A DNA stretch of 64,000 bases from Microbulbifer rhizosphaerae (GCF_014191725.1 NZ_JACHWZ010000007.1:1-64000), one strand, 5' to 3'; shown: positions 8,870 through 23,100, counted from the stretch's first letter. A program made the numbers and translations. The notes: a model not told the origin generated them from the letters alone.

Positions 8870-10981
8870 ATGATCACAACCAGTAAAAACATCAGCCAGG
8901 GGCTTGCGGGCCTTACCGGAAAATTACCCGTGCTACTTTTGACCGCAACGTTGGCGGCCTGCGGGGGCGGGGGTGGCGGCAGTGACAATGGGGGCGGCAG
9001 CTCGAGTAGTAGCAGCTCCAGCAGCAGTAGTTCCAGCAGCAGTTCCGGCGGCGACGTCGATACGCAACCTCAAGCAGCCGACGACACTATCACCGGCAAC
9101 GAAGATACCGACATTGTTATCGATGTACTGCAAAACGACGATCTTGGAAGCGATGGAATCAGCACATTGGTGGTGAAGACATCTCCCCAATACGGCCAGG
9201 CGACGGTTAACGACTCCGGCACACCCGATGACGCGAGCGATGACACTATCACCTATGTTCCCAGTGTAGACTTCAACGGTGAGGATAGCTTTACCTATGA
9301 AATCTCCGATACAGATGGAGACGTCTCCGAAGCGACGGTGACGGTAACGGTCACACCCATCGCCGAGTTGTCAGCGAGCGCCGAGGCAGGTGGTGACGGC
9401 ACAAATCCGAAAATGCTGAAGATAAGCTGGACGATCGATGTGCCCGTCGACCACTATCGCGTTGAAGTCAACCCGGATGGGAGTTCCGGTTTCACAGACT
9501 CAGGTCTTGAAGTCATTGCAGGCGACCAGACTGAAGTGGAAATCGAGGTTCCGTTGCACCTTACGCTCTGGGATAAGGCTCGCCTGCAGCTTATTGCACT
9601 GGACCAGGATGAGCGCATTATTGAGAGCTCGAATGAAATCGCCTTGGATGGCGTGGATACGAGGTCCATGATTGGCTATTTTAAGAGAGCCTTACCCGAA
9701 ACCGGAGATAACATACCAGAGAACGACGACTTGGTATTTGGCTCAAGTGTTTCACTTTCCGCTGACGGTTCGGTTATGGCTGTAGGGGCGCCCGCATACG
9801 GAGAGTGGGATATAGGTGGCGTGTATATGTTCCACAAGACGTCGAACGGCTGGACATCGTATTTAAACGGTGGAACTCTGCCGTTACAGAGCAGTGATTT
9901 CACCCGCAGCAATGACAATATCGGCGAGACGCTGTCCCTCAGTGCGGATGGAAAGTTTCTCGCGGTAGGTGTCCGATACTCAAACAGAACGCCCACTGGA
10001 TCGGATGCAACTGACCACGGCGCAGTTCACTTCTTCGCTTATAACGAAAGCGCAGAGGAAGACATGCGCTGGGAATCTATCTGGGAAGACCCGAACCCCG
10101 TCGAAGACGGAGAAGGGTATGGAAAATCGATAGCTTTGTCTGCCGATGGTCACACTTTGGCGGTCAGCGCCGGCGAAAAATCTTCCAGCGATCCTGCAAG
10201 AGTAGACGTTTTAAAACTAGACAATGACGGTTACATCTTAACGAGGGAAACTATATACACCGATGAGACTGCATATTATTTGAGTGTCGCTGTTTCTGAA
10301 GATGGCAGCACCATAGCGGTTGGCAATCTCTACAAGGGTAGGGCTTATCTTTACAGTTCGGCAGACAATTACTCTACTGCACAAGTTGTTACTTCTGATC
10401 TCATAGATAACGCCGATGGTGATGCTTTTGGTGCCGATGTTGTTTTATCCGGTGACGGAAAAACACTGGTGGTAGGAGCCATTGCAGATGACACATCCGG
10501 CGCAGGTATTGATATTACCCCTGACGACCTTCTAGAGGATTCTGGGGCTGCATATGTGTTCGAAAGAACTGAGGATGGATGGGAGCAGGCGGCCTATATA
10601 AAACCATCACACCCTGAAGCAAACATCTATTTTGGTGAAGTATTGGCACTTTCATCGGATGGAAAAAACTTGGCCATAGGGTCTAGAGAAGGTGCCGATA
10701 GCACTGCAGGCACCGGCATCAACCCATCTCATGAGGGAACCGCAGAGTATTCCGGAGCTGTCTATACCTTTTACAAGGACGGCAACACCTGGCATCAAGC
10801 AAGCTTTGTCAAAGCGTCAAATACTGGAGTTTGGGATGGTTTCGGATATTCCATAGCACTATCTGAAGATGGTAGCACCATGGCCGTCGGCGCTCCTGGG
10901 GAGGCGAGCAATGCCACCGGGATTGGGGGCAATCAGGAAGATGACAACAACCGAGGAAGCGGGGCTGCTTACATTTACTAA
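8870..10981 (+). CDS. FG-GAP/integrin-like repeat lipoprotein
   Basis: A 703-residue surface or periplasmic lipoprotein. The signal peptide ends in a lipobox LAAC with Cys31 as lipidation site, followed by poly-Gly and a poly-Ser linker (about residues 45-62). Residues 70-165 form a cadherin/Ig-like domain with the motif DxxxGNEDTDIVIDVLQND typical of tandem adhesin domains. From about residue 280 a set of repeats with SLSADGSxMAVGAP and SGAVYxF signatures suggests an FG-GAP-like beta-propeller. Poly-Ser linkers of this kind are common in Cellvibrionales exoproteins. The ATG at 8870 has AAGGAA upstream. It is single-gene, ending at a terminator shared with the adhesin gene. Ligand unknown. 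Confidence 0.85.
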   Translation: MITTSKNISQGLAGLTGKLPVLLLTATLAACGGGGGGSDNGGGSSSSSSSSSSSSSSSSGGDVDTQPQAADDTITGNEDTDIVIDVLQNDDLGSDGISTLVVKTSPQYGQATVNDSGTPDDASDDTITYVPSVDFNGEDSFTYEISDTDGDVSEATVTVTVTPIAELSASAEAGGDGTNPKMLKISWTIDVPVDHYRVEVNPDGSSGFTDSGLEVIAGDQTEVEIEVPLHLTLWDKARLQLIALDQDERIIESSNEIALDGVDTRSMIGYFKRALPETGDNIPENDDLVFGSSVSLSADGSVMAVGAPAYGEWDIGGVYMFHKTSNGWTSYLNGGTLPLQSSDFTRSNDNIGETLSLSADGKFLAVGVRYSNRTPTGSDATDHGAVHFFAYNESAEEDMRWESIWEDPNPVEDGEGYGKSIALSADGHTLAVSAGEKSSSDPARVDVLKLDNDGYILTRETIYTDETAYYLSVAVSEDGSTIAVGNLYKGRAYLYSSADNYSTAQVVTSDLIDNADGDAFGADVVLSGDGKTLVVGAIADDTSGAGIDITPDDLLEDSGAAYVFERTEDGWEQAAYIKPSHPEANIYFGEVLALSSDGKNLAIGSREGADSTAGTGINPSHEGTAEYSGAVYTFYKDGNTWHQASFVKASNTGVWDGFGYSIALSEDGSTMAVGAPGEASNATGIGGNQEDDNNRGSGAAYIY

Positions 10982-11043
10982 AGCGATCTAATCTAATCTG
11001 CTTGTGACGTTAGCTTAGCCAACTTGGCAAAGCCGTCTAAAGA

Positions 11044-11076
11044 AAGGGCCGACTCGAGTGAGTCGGCCCTTTTATT
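11044..11076. terminator. Bidirectional terminator
   Basis: The stem AGGGCCGACTC/GAGTCGGCCCT encloses a short loop. It is flanked by a T-rich tract on the + strand and, read from the other strand, by TTTCTTTA. It lies between the convergent lipoprotein and adhesin genes. The core is the same as the tRNA-Leu terminator stem at 5301. Confidence 0.85.
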
Positions 11077-11137
11077 TGCTATGGACTGGACTAAGCCAGA
11101 AATATCTCCAGACCGTGAAACTATAAGCCTATAGCGA

Positions 11138-14100
11138 TTAGCCTCCAAATCCGGCGGGCGCCAATGCAGCGCGCTTGCGCTCCCGCTCTGGAGCTTCTTC
11201 ATTTTCTTCCAGTTCAGCGGATCTATCCAGAAACTCATCCTCGTCATCTGGTGTCGTGGAGTTATCAAGCGGAACCAGCGCCTCACCCGTCAGACGCATC
11301 TCCGGAGTATTGACCGCATCCACGCCGGTACTGTAGGGATTAACTGCGTTGAAGATACCCGGGTCCACTTGGGCGAAATCCTCCACCGCATTCTGCACTG
11401 CGGACTTGAGGCCCTGAGCAGCCTGGGCCCCGGCTACGGATTGCAGCTCGTCACCGGTACTGGTGAAGGCGGGTATCTGGCCGATAAAGTCCGGCTCGAA
11501 GTAGCTAATGGACACGATATCCACTGACTGGGAGACATCCATGCGCAGGGGGTTGATCGCGCTGCCGATTACGGTCCACTGCTGCAACTCGGAGCCCAAC
11601 TTCACGGTACCCGCTGTCAAGTGGGTATCACCGTAGGTCTCAGCGGTAAGACTGCCGAAGCCCGCGCTGTTGATCGTTATATTGCCGCGACCTGCGTTGA
11701 TTTCGTCGATAACCAAATCTTTTTGGGCCGTAACTAAAATATCAATATCAGGACCGGAGGTGTGGACATCGAGCGTATTCACGTCGGTCACAATATCCAT
11801 ATCGCCGGCAACAATCAGTTCTGCACGGTCCGCTTGCAAGTCCCCACCAATGGTTCCTGTTCCCGTACTGGTGATAGTGATATCACCGCTGCCGTCGTAC
11901 CCTAAGCGTACACCGCTGTTTGCGAACAAAATTCCGGCGCCATTACGGTTGAAGCTGGCAGATTTGTCGCCCCCGTTTACAAAATCAAAGTTCTGGTCGG
12001 TTTCCAAAGTCAGGCTGTCGGTATTGTTATCCAGCCACTCGAAGCCGGAGAACTGGAAGTTACCTACCTGACTGCTGCTGCCTGTAAACTGCCAGGTCTT
12101 GTCAGCGATATTGAATTGGAATTCGTCATCGCCGCTACCGCCGTCGAGCAGTATCCCCTCGCTGCTGTCGGTATCGACCTGTAGTTGGTCATTGCCCTCG
12201 CTCAGGGATAGGGTTTCCAGGCTGGTTCCGGCAAGTAGTACCCTGTCATTTCCGGCACCGGTATCAATTGCCGTCAGCTCGCCGCCGGAGAGGGTGAACT
12301 GGTCTGCGCCACTGCCGGCAACAATGGACTCCACACCGTCGAACACCAGCGACTGGCCGCCGCTGCTGACAGTTCCCTGTGCGGCCTCCAGGGTCCATTG
12401 CGCATCTATATCGGCACCGCGCAGCACGTCGAAACCACTTCCGCCGGCGAAGCTGTCCAGGCCGGCGAAGGTAACCCCGGCGACACTCAGGGTATCCAGG
12501 CTGCTAAAGGCGTATTCAGCGTCGATATCCTGGCCCGCGTAGGAACCGGCGTCGTCGACCAGCTCCAGATCCTGGAATAGCACCGTCATACTGTTAACCG
12601 TAGCCTGGGCACTGCCGTCGACCAGCGCTTCGCCGCTGCGCACCGAGGTCCAACTGGCACCGCTGGAACTGACCGTATCTGCGCCCTCGCCCGCGGCTAC
12701 GGTTTCGAGGCCGTTGAAGCTGATACCGGCCACGCTGATATCGCCGGAGCCGGCGAGTTCGAAACTGTCCGCGCCTGCGGTGCCCTGCAACAGATCACTG
12801 CCGCCGCCGGCCGCCACCTCCGCGATCCCTTCGAATGCCATACCGGCGACGTCCAGAGCACCCTCGCCCGCGAGGGCAAAAGTCTCGCTATTGGCGGTAC
12901 CGCGCAAGAGCGCATTGGCGGTAACAACCCGGTCGATACCCGACAGCTCTACGCCGTTGACAGACAGTTCGCCGTCAGCGCCGGTCAACTGCCATTCGCT
13001 GGCATTGCTGGTTACGGAGTCTCCCGTATCGGCACCGGCAGAGACACTGCCTGCCGAGGAGAAGTCGATCCCGCGCACACTGAGCGCCTGCCCGGAGTCG
13101 CTCAGCACGAAATTGTCACTGGCGTTGTTGGTGGCCGCGTCGACCAGCACATTGCCTCCGGCAACGGTTTCGATATTCGCGAATTCTATACCCGCCGCTG
13201 CGGCACTGCCGTCTGCGACTCCCAGCACCCAGGTTTCGCCGTCGGCGGAGGTGACCAGGTCTGTGTCCGCACCGGCATCCACCTGTGTAATGGCGGTGAA
13301 GGTAATGCTGTTGGCAGTCACCTGGTTATTGGCGGTAATCGTAAATTGATCAATGGAGCCAGACCCGGTCAATACGCCATTGCCACCGCTGGTGGTCTCC
13401 AGGCCGGTAAAGTCGATACTGGCATGGCTCAAGGCATTGTCAGTTCCGCTCAGCTGCCAGGATTCGGTATCCAGCCCGATCAGATTGTCGCTGCCACCCG
13501 CTGCAGCCACAGAGTTAACACCCTCAAAGCGCACACCGTAACTATCCAGCTGATTGCTCGCGACCACGGTGAACTGGTCGGCGCCGCCGGTGCCGGTGAG
13601 GGCGCCGGTGCCGCTTACCGTATCGATATTGGTAAAGGCAATAGATCCTGCGGTCACCGCCTGGGTGCCACTCAGGGTGACGGACCCCAGGGCGACGAGT
13701 ACATCAGCTCCGTCTCCCGCATCCACGGCAACGAGGCCGCTGAAGCTGAGATCTGTGGAGTCGATATTCAGGGCATCCACGGCCGTCATGGTAAAACCCT
13801 CTGCTCCACTGGTTGCCACCAGGGTCGCATTCTGGCCGACGAAATCTTCCGCACCTGTGAAGACTATGCCGTCGTGGGTAACAGAGGCACCGCTATTCAA
13901 CTGATAGCCCAGGCCATTGCGTCCCAAGACGCTGTCGTTGCCGCCACCTGCATCCAGGGAATTCACACCGGAAATCGTCAGGCCGTAAATGTCCAGGGCG
14001 CTGTCAGCGAGCATCTGGAAGCTGTCGTCGCCGCCGGTAGCAACCAGATCCGCCGCGGTAAGGAGATCGAAACCGCTGAAATTCATACTGCTGGTTGAGA

Positions 14101-17100
14101 AGGCACCATCAGCACCGCTCAGGGTTACACTGGCGATTGCCTGCAGCGAGTCGGTGCCGGAGCTGCCGCTGATATCGGCCAGGTCACTGAATGTCATGTT
14201 GTCGACAGACACAGTGCCAACCCCATCCACGCTGTAGCTGTCACCGCTGGTGTGCCCCGACAGAGTGCCGTTGCCGCCGCTAAAGGATTCCACGGCGCTG
14301 AAGGTGATGCCGGCGTGCACGGCCTCGTCGCTGTTTGCAGTCAAGGCCCAGGTATCGGAAGCAGAGCTGCTGACACTGTCACTGCCGGCACCGGCGGCAA
14401 TGCTGTTGACGCTGCTGAAGTCCATTCCCGCGGCGCTCAATGTGCCTGTGCCGGTAATGCTGAAGGTATCTGCGCCGCTGGTGCCGGTCAGGGCGGCCGT
14501 GACGGCGTCGTCGATATTACTGAATACCAGCCCGCCAGCGGCCAGTTGCTGGTCGATGCCAGTCAGCGCCAGTCCGGTGTCAAAGGCGCTGGCATCCAGT
14601 GAATCGGTCCCGTCCAGTGCGTCTACGGCATCCAGGTCCAGGAAGGTCATGCCGAGCAGCCCGACAGAGCCATCGGCCAGCAGTGTGAAACTGTCGTTGC
14701 CGCTGGTACCGACCAGACCAGCGTTGCTGGCACTCAGCACTTCCACATTGCTGAAGGTGATTCCGCTGTTCTCGGCTACGGTGCTACCGACCGCCGTCCA
14801 ATCAGAGCCGGTGAACCCGGCGACAGTGTCGATGCCGCCCCTGGTATCCACGCTGCTTATACCGCTAAAGGCAATCTCGTTGGCAGATACCGCGTTGGCG
14901 CCAGTAATGACAAAAGCATCGGCACTGTCGGATGCCTCCAGGCTGCCGCCTGTGACGGCTTCAATTCCGGTAAAGTCGATACCGCTGGTGCCAGCTTCGC
15001 CATTGCTACCGGTCAAAGTAACCACATTCAGCGCAGCAACAGTGTCGCTGCCCGTACCGGCGTTGACGCTGCCCAGGCCGCTGAAACTGATACCGGCGGC
15101 ATCGAGACTGTTGGCGGCGGTTACAGTGAACAGGTCTGCGCCGCTACTGCCGGTCAGCACCGAGGCCACTGCACTCTGGATATTGCTGAAGGTGAGGGAG
15201 CCTGTGCCCAGCTGGTTATCCGTGCCGGTGAGCGCCACGCCCGCCGCATAGGCGCTGGCATCGAGGGAATTGCTGCCGGCCAAGCCATCCACGGAATCCA
15301 GACCGCTGAAGCTCATGTCATAGATATCAACGTCACCACTGGCCTGCAATACAAAACTGTCGTCGCTGGCGGTACCGATCAGCCCCCCGTTGATCGCGTT
15401 CAGCACTTCCACGTTGGAGAAGGTGATGCCGTTGTTGACCGCCTCATTATTGGTACCGGTCAGTGTCCAGTCGGCGCCATCGGTGCCGGTAACACTGTCG
15501 ATGCCCTCTTTGGCATTCACACTGCTGATGTTGCTGAAGGCGATTTCGTTGGCGGTTACCGCGTTAGCGCCGGTAACGACAAAGGTATCGGCATTGTCGG
15601 AAGCCTCCAAGCTACCGCCTGTGACGGCTTCAATTCCAGCAAAGTCGATACCGCTGGTGCCAGCTTCGCCATTGCTACCAGTTAGAGTAACCACATTCAG
15701 CGCTGCGATGGTATCGCTGCCCGTACCGGCGTTGACGCTGCCCAGGCCGCTGAAACTGATACCGGCGGCATCAAGGCTATTGGCGGCGGTGATAGTGAAC
15801 AGGTCTGCGCCGCTACTGCCGGCCAGCGCCGAGGCCACCGCACTCTGGATATTGCTGAAAGTGAGGGAGCCTGCGCTCAGTTGGTCGTCGGCTCCGGTGA
15901 GGGCCACACCCGCAGCATAGGCGCTGGCATCGAGGGAATTGCTACCGGCTAAACCATTCACAGTACCCAGACCGCTGAAGGCCATGCCATAGATACCAAC
16001 GTCACCACTGGCCTGTAATACAAAACTGTCGTCGCTGGCGGTGCCGATCAGGCCCCCGTTAACCGCGGCCAGCGTTTCCACATTGGAGAAAGTGATGCCG
16101 TTGTTGACCGCCTCATAATCGACACCAGTCAGTGTCCAGTCGACACCATCGGCACCGGTGACACTGTCGGCGCCAAGCTTGGCGTCGACGCTGCTGATGT
16201 CGCTAAAGGCGATTTCGTTGGCGATTACCGCGTTGGCGCCGGCAACGACAAAGGTATCGGCATTGTCGGAAGCCTCCAGGCTGCCGCCTGTGACGGCTTC
16301 AATTCCGGTAAAGTCGATACCGCTGGTGCCAGCTTCACCATTGCTACCAGTCAGAGTAACCACATTCAGCGCTGTAACGGTGTCGCTGCCCGTACCGGCG
16401 TTGACGCTGCCCAGGCCGCTGAAGCTGATTTCAGCCGCATCGAGGCTATCGGCGGCGGTAATGGTAAACAGGTCTGCGCCGCTGCTGCCGGCCAGCACCG
16501 AGGCCACCGCACTCTGGATATTGCTGAAGGTGAGGGAGTCTGCGCTCAGCTGGTTGTCGGCTCCGGTGAGGGCCACACCCGCTGTATAGGCGCTGGCATC
16601 GAGGGAATTGCTGCCGGCCAAGCCATCCACGGAATCCAGACCACTGAAGGTCATGCCGTGGACACCGACTTCGCCGCCGGCCTGTAACACAAAACTGTCG
16701 TTGCCGGCAGTACCGATCAGCCCCCCGTTTATTGCGCTCAGAACTTCCACGTTGGAGAAGGTGATGCCGCTATTGACCGCCTCATAGTCGACACCAGTCA
16801 ATGTCCAGTCGGCGCCGTCGGCACCGGTAACACTGTCATTGCCCAATTTGCCATCGATAGTACCTGTGATGCCGCTAAAGGCAATATCATTGGCGGTTAT
16901 CGAATCGTTGCCGGTGACAACAAAAGTATCGGCTAAGTCTGAAGCCACCAAGCTGCCGCCCGTGATCGACTCGATATCGCTGAAATTTATACCACTGCTA
17001 ATGGCCTCCTTACTGCCGCCTGTCAGGGTCACTGTCCCCAAAGCCGCAATCGAGTCGTCGCCGGCGCCGCCGTCGATACTGGATATATTGGAGAAGCGGA

Positions 17101-20100
17101 TACCGATAACATCCAGTACATTGTCAGATACCAGGCTGAAGCTCTCATCGGATAATGAGCCGAATAGTGCGACCGGAGCTGACGCAACAGAGGACTGGAT
17201 TCCGGAGAACTCAATACCGCTGCTGGTGAATCCGGTTCCAGATTCAGCCAAGTACACATCAGAAATAAGATTAACAGTATCGCCACCGTCGGCCCCATTG
17301 AGAGAGGAAAGGCCGGAAAAGCTGATTCCTGCCACATCCAGGCTATTGGAGGACGTTATGGTAAATACTTCAGGAGAGTTGGTGCCGCTGAGAGCACTGG
17401 CAACCGCGCTTTCGAAATTGCTAAAGATAAGCCCATCGGCTTCTAATTGACTGTTATTTCCATTCAGGGACAAGGTTTGGGAATAGGCGCTGGCATCGAG
17501 AGAATCTAAACCATCGAGTCCATCTATAGAGATCAACCCCTGAAAATCCATTGAGCCTATGCCAACATAACTATCCGTCAGCACAAAGCTATCATTGCTG
17601 GAGGTACCCCAAAGGGAAGAGTTTAGTGAAGAGAATATCTCCACATCGGAGAAAAGCATACCGCTAGCTTCGACTTGGTTGACATCAACTATAATCCATA
17701 CAGTTTCATCCTGGCCAATAACAAAATCTGCACCTGTTTCTCCAGAAACACCTACCAACCCTGAATGTACTTGGCCGCTTTCTTCTCTTACAGATCCATC
17801 TCCAACAACTGTAACAACACCAACACCTTCTGTAATCCTAAAAACTGAGTTATTTCCAGTCGTCTCCTCAATGCCAGTAAAATATATACCACTGGTAGTA
17901 TATTTATTTCCACTACCCTCTATTTCTCCAAGATATATAATCTCATCCCAGCCCCCTCCAGCAAACACATTAAGCAACCCGCTAAAACTAATATTATCCA
18001 CTGATATACTGTTGTTTCCGGTCACAGTAAATATGTCACTGGAGAACAAACCAGTACCATAAAGCGTCTCTACACTAGCCTCTTCTATGTTATAAATTTC
18101 CAGGAAATCTGTTTCTAATTCATTATTGGCGCCGGTCAAGAACAAGCCGTCCGAATATGCAGTCGCATCAATGGAATCAATTCCTTCAGCGGCGTCTACA
18201 AATGCAACTCCACTAAAGGTCATGCCCCCCAAAGACACACTGCCGGACGCACTGAGAATAAAGCTATCGTCTCCCGAAGTCCCGATCAGACTCGAATTCG
18301 TTGCATTGAAATCTTCCGCATTAACAAACGTAATACCGTTGTTTTCTACTTGATTAGTGCCGAGCAATGCCCACTCTGATCCAGAAGCCCCAGTAACGCT
18401 GTCACTGCCCAATCCAGCATCGACATCGCTGATGCCATTAAAGGAAATATCATTCGCCGTTACCGCGTTGGCACCGGTGATGGTAAAGGTATCCGCGCTG
18501 TCCGAGCCCTCCAAGCTACCTCCGGTGACGGATTCGATAGCTGAAAAATTAATACCACTGGTGATCGCTTCCTTGCTGTTGCCCGTCAGCGTCACCAGCC
18601 CCAACGCCGCCACTGTGTCACTGCCCGCATCGGCATTCACACTACTTAGGCCGGTAAAACTGATAGCCGCCGCATTGAGGGCGTTGTCTGCAGTGATGGT
18701 AAATAGGTCCGCGCCGGAGCTACCCACCAGTGCCGCGGCCACCGCATTCTGGATATTACTGAAGAGAATAGAGTCGGCGCCCAGCTCGTTGTCGGTGCCG
18801 GTGAGGCTGAGACCCGCTGCATAGGCGCTGGCATCCAGGGTGTTGGTGCCACCCAGAGCATCCACGGAGTCCAGACCATCAAAGGTCATGCCATTGGTAG
18901 AAACATCGCCAGAGGCTTGCAGCACAAAGCTCTCATCAGCGCCAGTGCCGATCAGCCCTCCATTTATCGCAGACAATACCTCGATACTGGAGAAAGTAAT
19001 CCCACTGTTTACCGCTTCGCTAGCGACGCCTGTCAGGGTCCAGTCGGCACCGTCCAAGCCGGTTACGCTATCGCTGCCTAATTTGGCATCGACGCCGTTG
19101 ATACCACTGAAGGCGATATCATTGGCCGTCAACGCATTGGTACCGGTGACCGCAAAAGAATCCGCGTTATCCGAGCCTTCGAGGCTGCCACCACTGACAG
19201 ACTCAATGCCCACAAATGAGATACCGCTGGTTTGCGCTTCGCCGCTAACGCCGGTGAGGGATACGATTCCCTGTGCCGCCACGGTATCGCTGCCTATATC
19301 GGCATCGACGCTATTCAAGCCGGTAAAACTTATACCTACAGCATCGAGGGCATTAGCGGCGGTTACAGTAAATAGATCGGCACCTGCGCTACCAGCCAGT
19401 ATCGCCGTTACCGCATTCTGGATATTGCTGAAAACCATTGAGCCGGCGCTCAGCTGATTATCATCGCCGGTCAGAGTCAAGCCCGCCACATAGGTGCTGG
19501 CATCCAGAGAGTTGGCGCCTCCCATGCCGTTCACGGCACTCATCCCACTGAAGGTCATACCGTTGACATCTACATCGCCACTAGCTTGCAGCACAAAGCT
19601 TTCATCAGCGCTGGTTCCGATCAACCCTCCACTGATCGCGGATAATATCTCTACATTGGTGAAGGTGATATTACTGTTTATTGCCTCATTGTTGAGACTT
19701 GTCAGTGTCCAATTGGAGTTCGTGTCATCAGTAACGCTATCGCTACCTAGTTTGGCATCCACACTGCTGATACCATCGAAGGCAATATCATTGGCCGTTA
19801 GCGTATTGGTGCCGGTAATCACGAAGATATCGGCATTGTCCGAACCTTCAAGGCTGCCACCACTCACCGACTCTATGCCCGAGAAGCTGATACCACTGGT
19901 CAGCGCTTCACCGCTGTTGCCGGTCAGGCTTACCAGTGTTTGAGCAACCACAGTGTCATCACCCAATTTGGTATCGACACTGCTGATACCACTAAAGGCG
20001 ATATCATTACCCGTCAGCGCATTGGTGCCGGTGACAACGAAAGTATCGGCATTGTCCGAACCCTCAAGGCTGCCACCACTTACCGATTCTATGCCCGAAA

Positions 20101-23100
20101 AGCTGATACTACTGGTCAGCGCTTCACCGCTGTTGCCGGTCAGGCTAACCAATCCCAGGGCTGCCACCGCGTCACTGCCGGCATCGGCACTGACGCTGCT
20201 CAAGCCGGTGAAGTCGATACCTGCAGCACTGAGGGCGTTATCGGCGGTGATGGTGAAAAGATCCACACTGGCGCTGCCTGCCAGCGCTGTGGTTATCGCA
20301 TTCTGGATGTTGCTGAAAATTACAGACCCGGTGCTCAACTGGTTGTCGGTGTCGGTCAGGGACAGACCGGCGACATAGGCGCTGGCGTCCAGGGCGTTGA
20401 TGCCGACCAGTCCATCCACGCTGTCCAGGCCGGTAAAGGTCATGCTATTGACATCGACATCGCCGCTGGCCTGCAACGCAAAGTTGTCGTCACCGGCGGT
20501 ACCGATGAGGCCTCCATTGATCGCGGTCAGAAGCTCGATATTGGAGAAAGTGATACCGCTGTTTTCCGCTTCATTGATGGCGCCCGTCAATGTCCAGTCG
20601 GCACCGTCCAGGCCAGTGACACTGTCGGCACCCAGTTTGGCGTCAACGCTGCTGATACCACTAAAGGCAATATCATTGGCGGTTACCCCATTGGTGTCGG
20701 TGACAACAAAAGTATCCGCGCTGTCCGATGCTTCCAAACTGCCACCAGTGGCGGACTCGATAGCAGTGAAGAGAATACCGCTGGTACTCGCCTCACCGCT
20801 GGTGCCGGTCAGGGTCATTACATTGATAGCCGCGACTGTGTCACTGCCGATATCGGCATTAACAGTGCTTACTCCACTAAAGCTGATACCCGACGCATCA
20901 AGGCTGTTAGCGGCGGTGATGGTGAAGGTGTCCGCGCCTGAGCTGCCGGCCAGCGCCGCGGCCACCGCGCTTTGGATATTACTGAAGGTGATGGAGGCCG
21001 CGCTCAGCTGGTTGCTATTGCCGGTAAGGGCCACACCCCCCGCATAGACGCTGGCATCGAGCGAGTTGCTAGTGCCACCCGCGCCATCTACAGAGCCCAG
21101 GCCACTGAAGGTCATGTTGTAGGTATCGACACTGCCATCAGCATTCATAACAAAGCTGTCGTCGCCAGCGGTGCCAATCAGACCGGCATTAACTGCGGCC
21201 AAGGTCTCCACATTGGAAAAGATGATGCCGCTGTTTTCCGCCTCATAGTCGGTGCCGGTCAGTGTCCAGTCGGCACCATCGGCGCCGGTGACGCTATCAT
21301 TGCCCAACTTGGCATCAATACTGTTGATACCACTAAAGGCAATATCATTCGCAGTTACCACATTGGTGTCGGTGACAACAAAAGTATCCGCGCTGTCCGA
21401 TGCTTCCAAACTGCCACCAGTGGCGGACTCGATAGCAGTAAAGAGAATACCGCTGGTGCTCGCCTCACCGCTGGTGCCGGTCAGGGTCATTACATTGATG
21501 GCCGCGACTGTGTCACTGCCGATATCGGCATTAACAGTGCTTACTCCACTAAAGCTGATACCCGACGCATCAAGGCTGTTAGCGGCGGTGATGGTGAAGG
21601 TGTCCGCGCCTGAGCTGCCGGCCAGCGCCGCGGCCACCGCGCTTTGGATATTACTGAAGGTGATGGAGGCCGCGCTCAGCTGGTTGCTATTGCCGGTAAG
21701 GGCCACACCCCCCGCATAGACGCTGGCATCGAGAGAGTTGTTAGTGCCACCCGATCCATCTACAGAGCCCAGACCACTGAAGGTCATGTTGTAGGCATTG
21801 ACATTGCCATCAGCATTCAAAACAAAGCTGTCGTCGCCAGCGGTGCCAATCAAACCGGCATTAACTGCGGCCAAGGTCTCCACATTGGAAAAGGTGATGC
21901 CGCTGTTTTCCGCCTCATAGTCGGTGCCGGTCAGTGTCCAGTCGGCGCCGTCCAAGCCGGTGACGCTGTCACTACCCAGCTTGGCATCAATGGCGCTTAT
22001 GCCTTCAAAAGCGATATCGTTAGCCGTTACCGCACTGCCTCCAGTGATTACAAAGATATCCGCGTTGTCCGAGGCCTCCAGGCTGCCGCCCGTAACAGCG
22101 TCGATTCCTGTGAAATTGATGCCGCTGGTGACCGCCTCCCTGCTATTGCCGGTCAACACCACGGCGCCCAGGGCGGCCACTGTGTCGATGCCCGCATCGG
22201 CGTCCACGCTGCTCAGGCCGGTAAAACTGATGTTCGCTGCATCTAAGTCGTTGTCACCAGTAACGGTGAACAGATCTGCGCCGGTACTGCCCGCCAGTGC
22301 CGAGGCGACTGCATCCTGGATATTGCTGAAGATTATCGAGTTGGCGCTCAGCTGGTTGTCATTGCCGGTCAGGGCCAGGCCCGCTGCATGGGCACTGGCA
22401 TCCAGGGAGTTGGTGCCGCCCAGCCCGTCCACGGTATCCAGGCTATTAAAGGTCATGCCATTGACTGCAACATCACCACTGGCTTGCAGTGCAAAATTGT
22501 CATCGCCGGAAGTTCCGAGCAGACCTCCATTAATTGCAGCCAAAAGTTCTACGTTGGAGAAGGTGATGTCGCTGTTTTCAGCCTCACTGTTGATGCCGGT
22601 CAGTGTCCAGTCGGCGCCGTCCAAGCCGGTGACGCTGTCACTACCCAGCTTGGCATCGATAGCGCTTATGCCTTCAAAAGCGATATCGTTAGCCGTTACC
22701 GCACTGCCTCCAGTGATTACAAAGATATCCGCGTTGTCCGAGGCCTCCAGGCTGCCGCCTGTAACAGCGTCGATTCCTGTGAAATTGATACCGCTGGTGA
22801 CCGCCTCCCTGCTATTGCCGGTCAACACCACGGCGCCCAGGGCCTCCACTGTGTCGACGCCCGCATCGGCGTCCACGCTGCTCAGGCCGGTAAAGCTGAT
22901 GTTCGCTGCATCTAAGTCGTTGTCACCAGTAACGGTGAACAGATCTGCGCCGGTACTGCCCGCCAGTGCCGAGGCAACCGCATTCTGAATATTGCTGAAG
23001 ATTATAGAACCAGCACTCAGCTCGTTGTCGTTGCCGGTGAGGCTGAGACTCTGTGCATAAGAGCTGGCATCGAGGGAGTTGATCCCAGCCAGACCATTCA

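Noticed and set aside
8725..8988. 87-codon - strand frame with hydrophobic stretch
   Set aside because: It overlaps the start and signal peptide of the well-supported lipoprotein gene. The hydrophobicity is an antisense effect.
12099..22988. Many long open frames on the + strand opposite the adhesin
   Set aside because: They mirror the repeat period of the adhesin, are Ser/Ala/Pro-rich, and lack ribosome-binding sites. They are antisense shadows of stop-poor repetitive codons.
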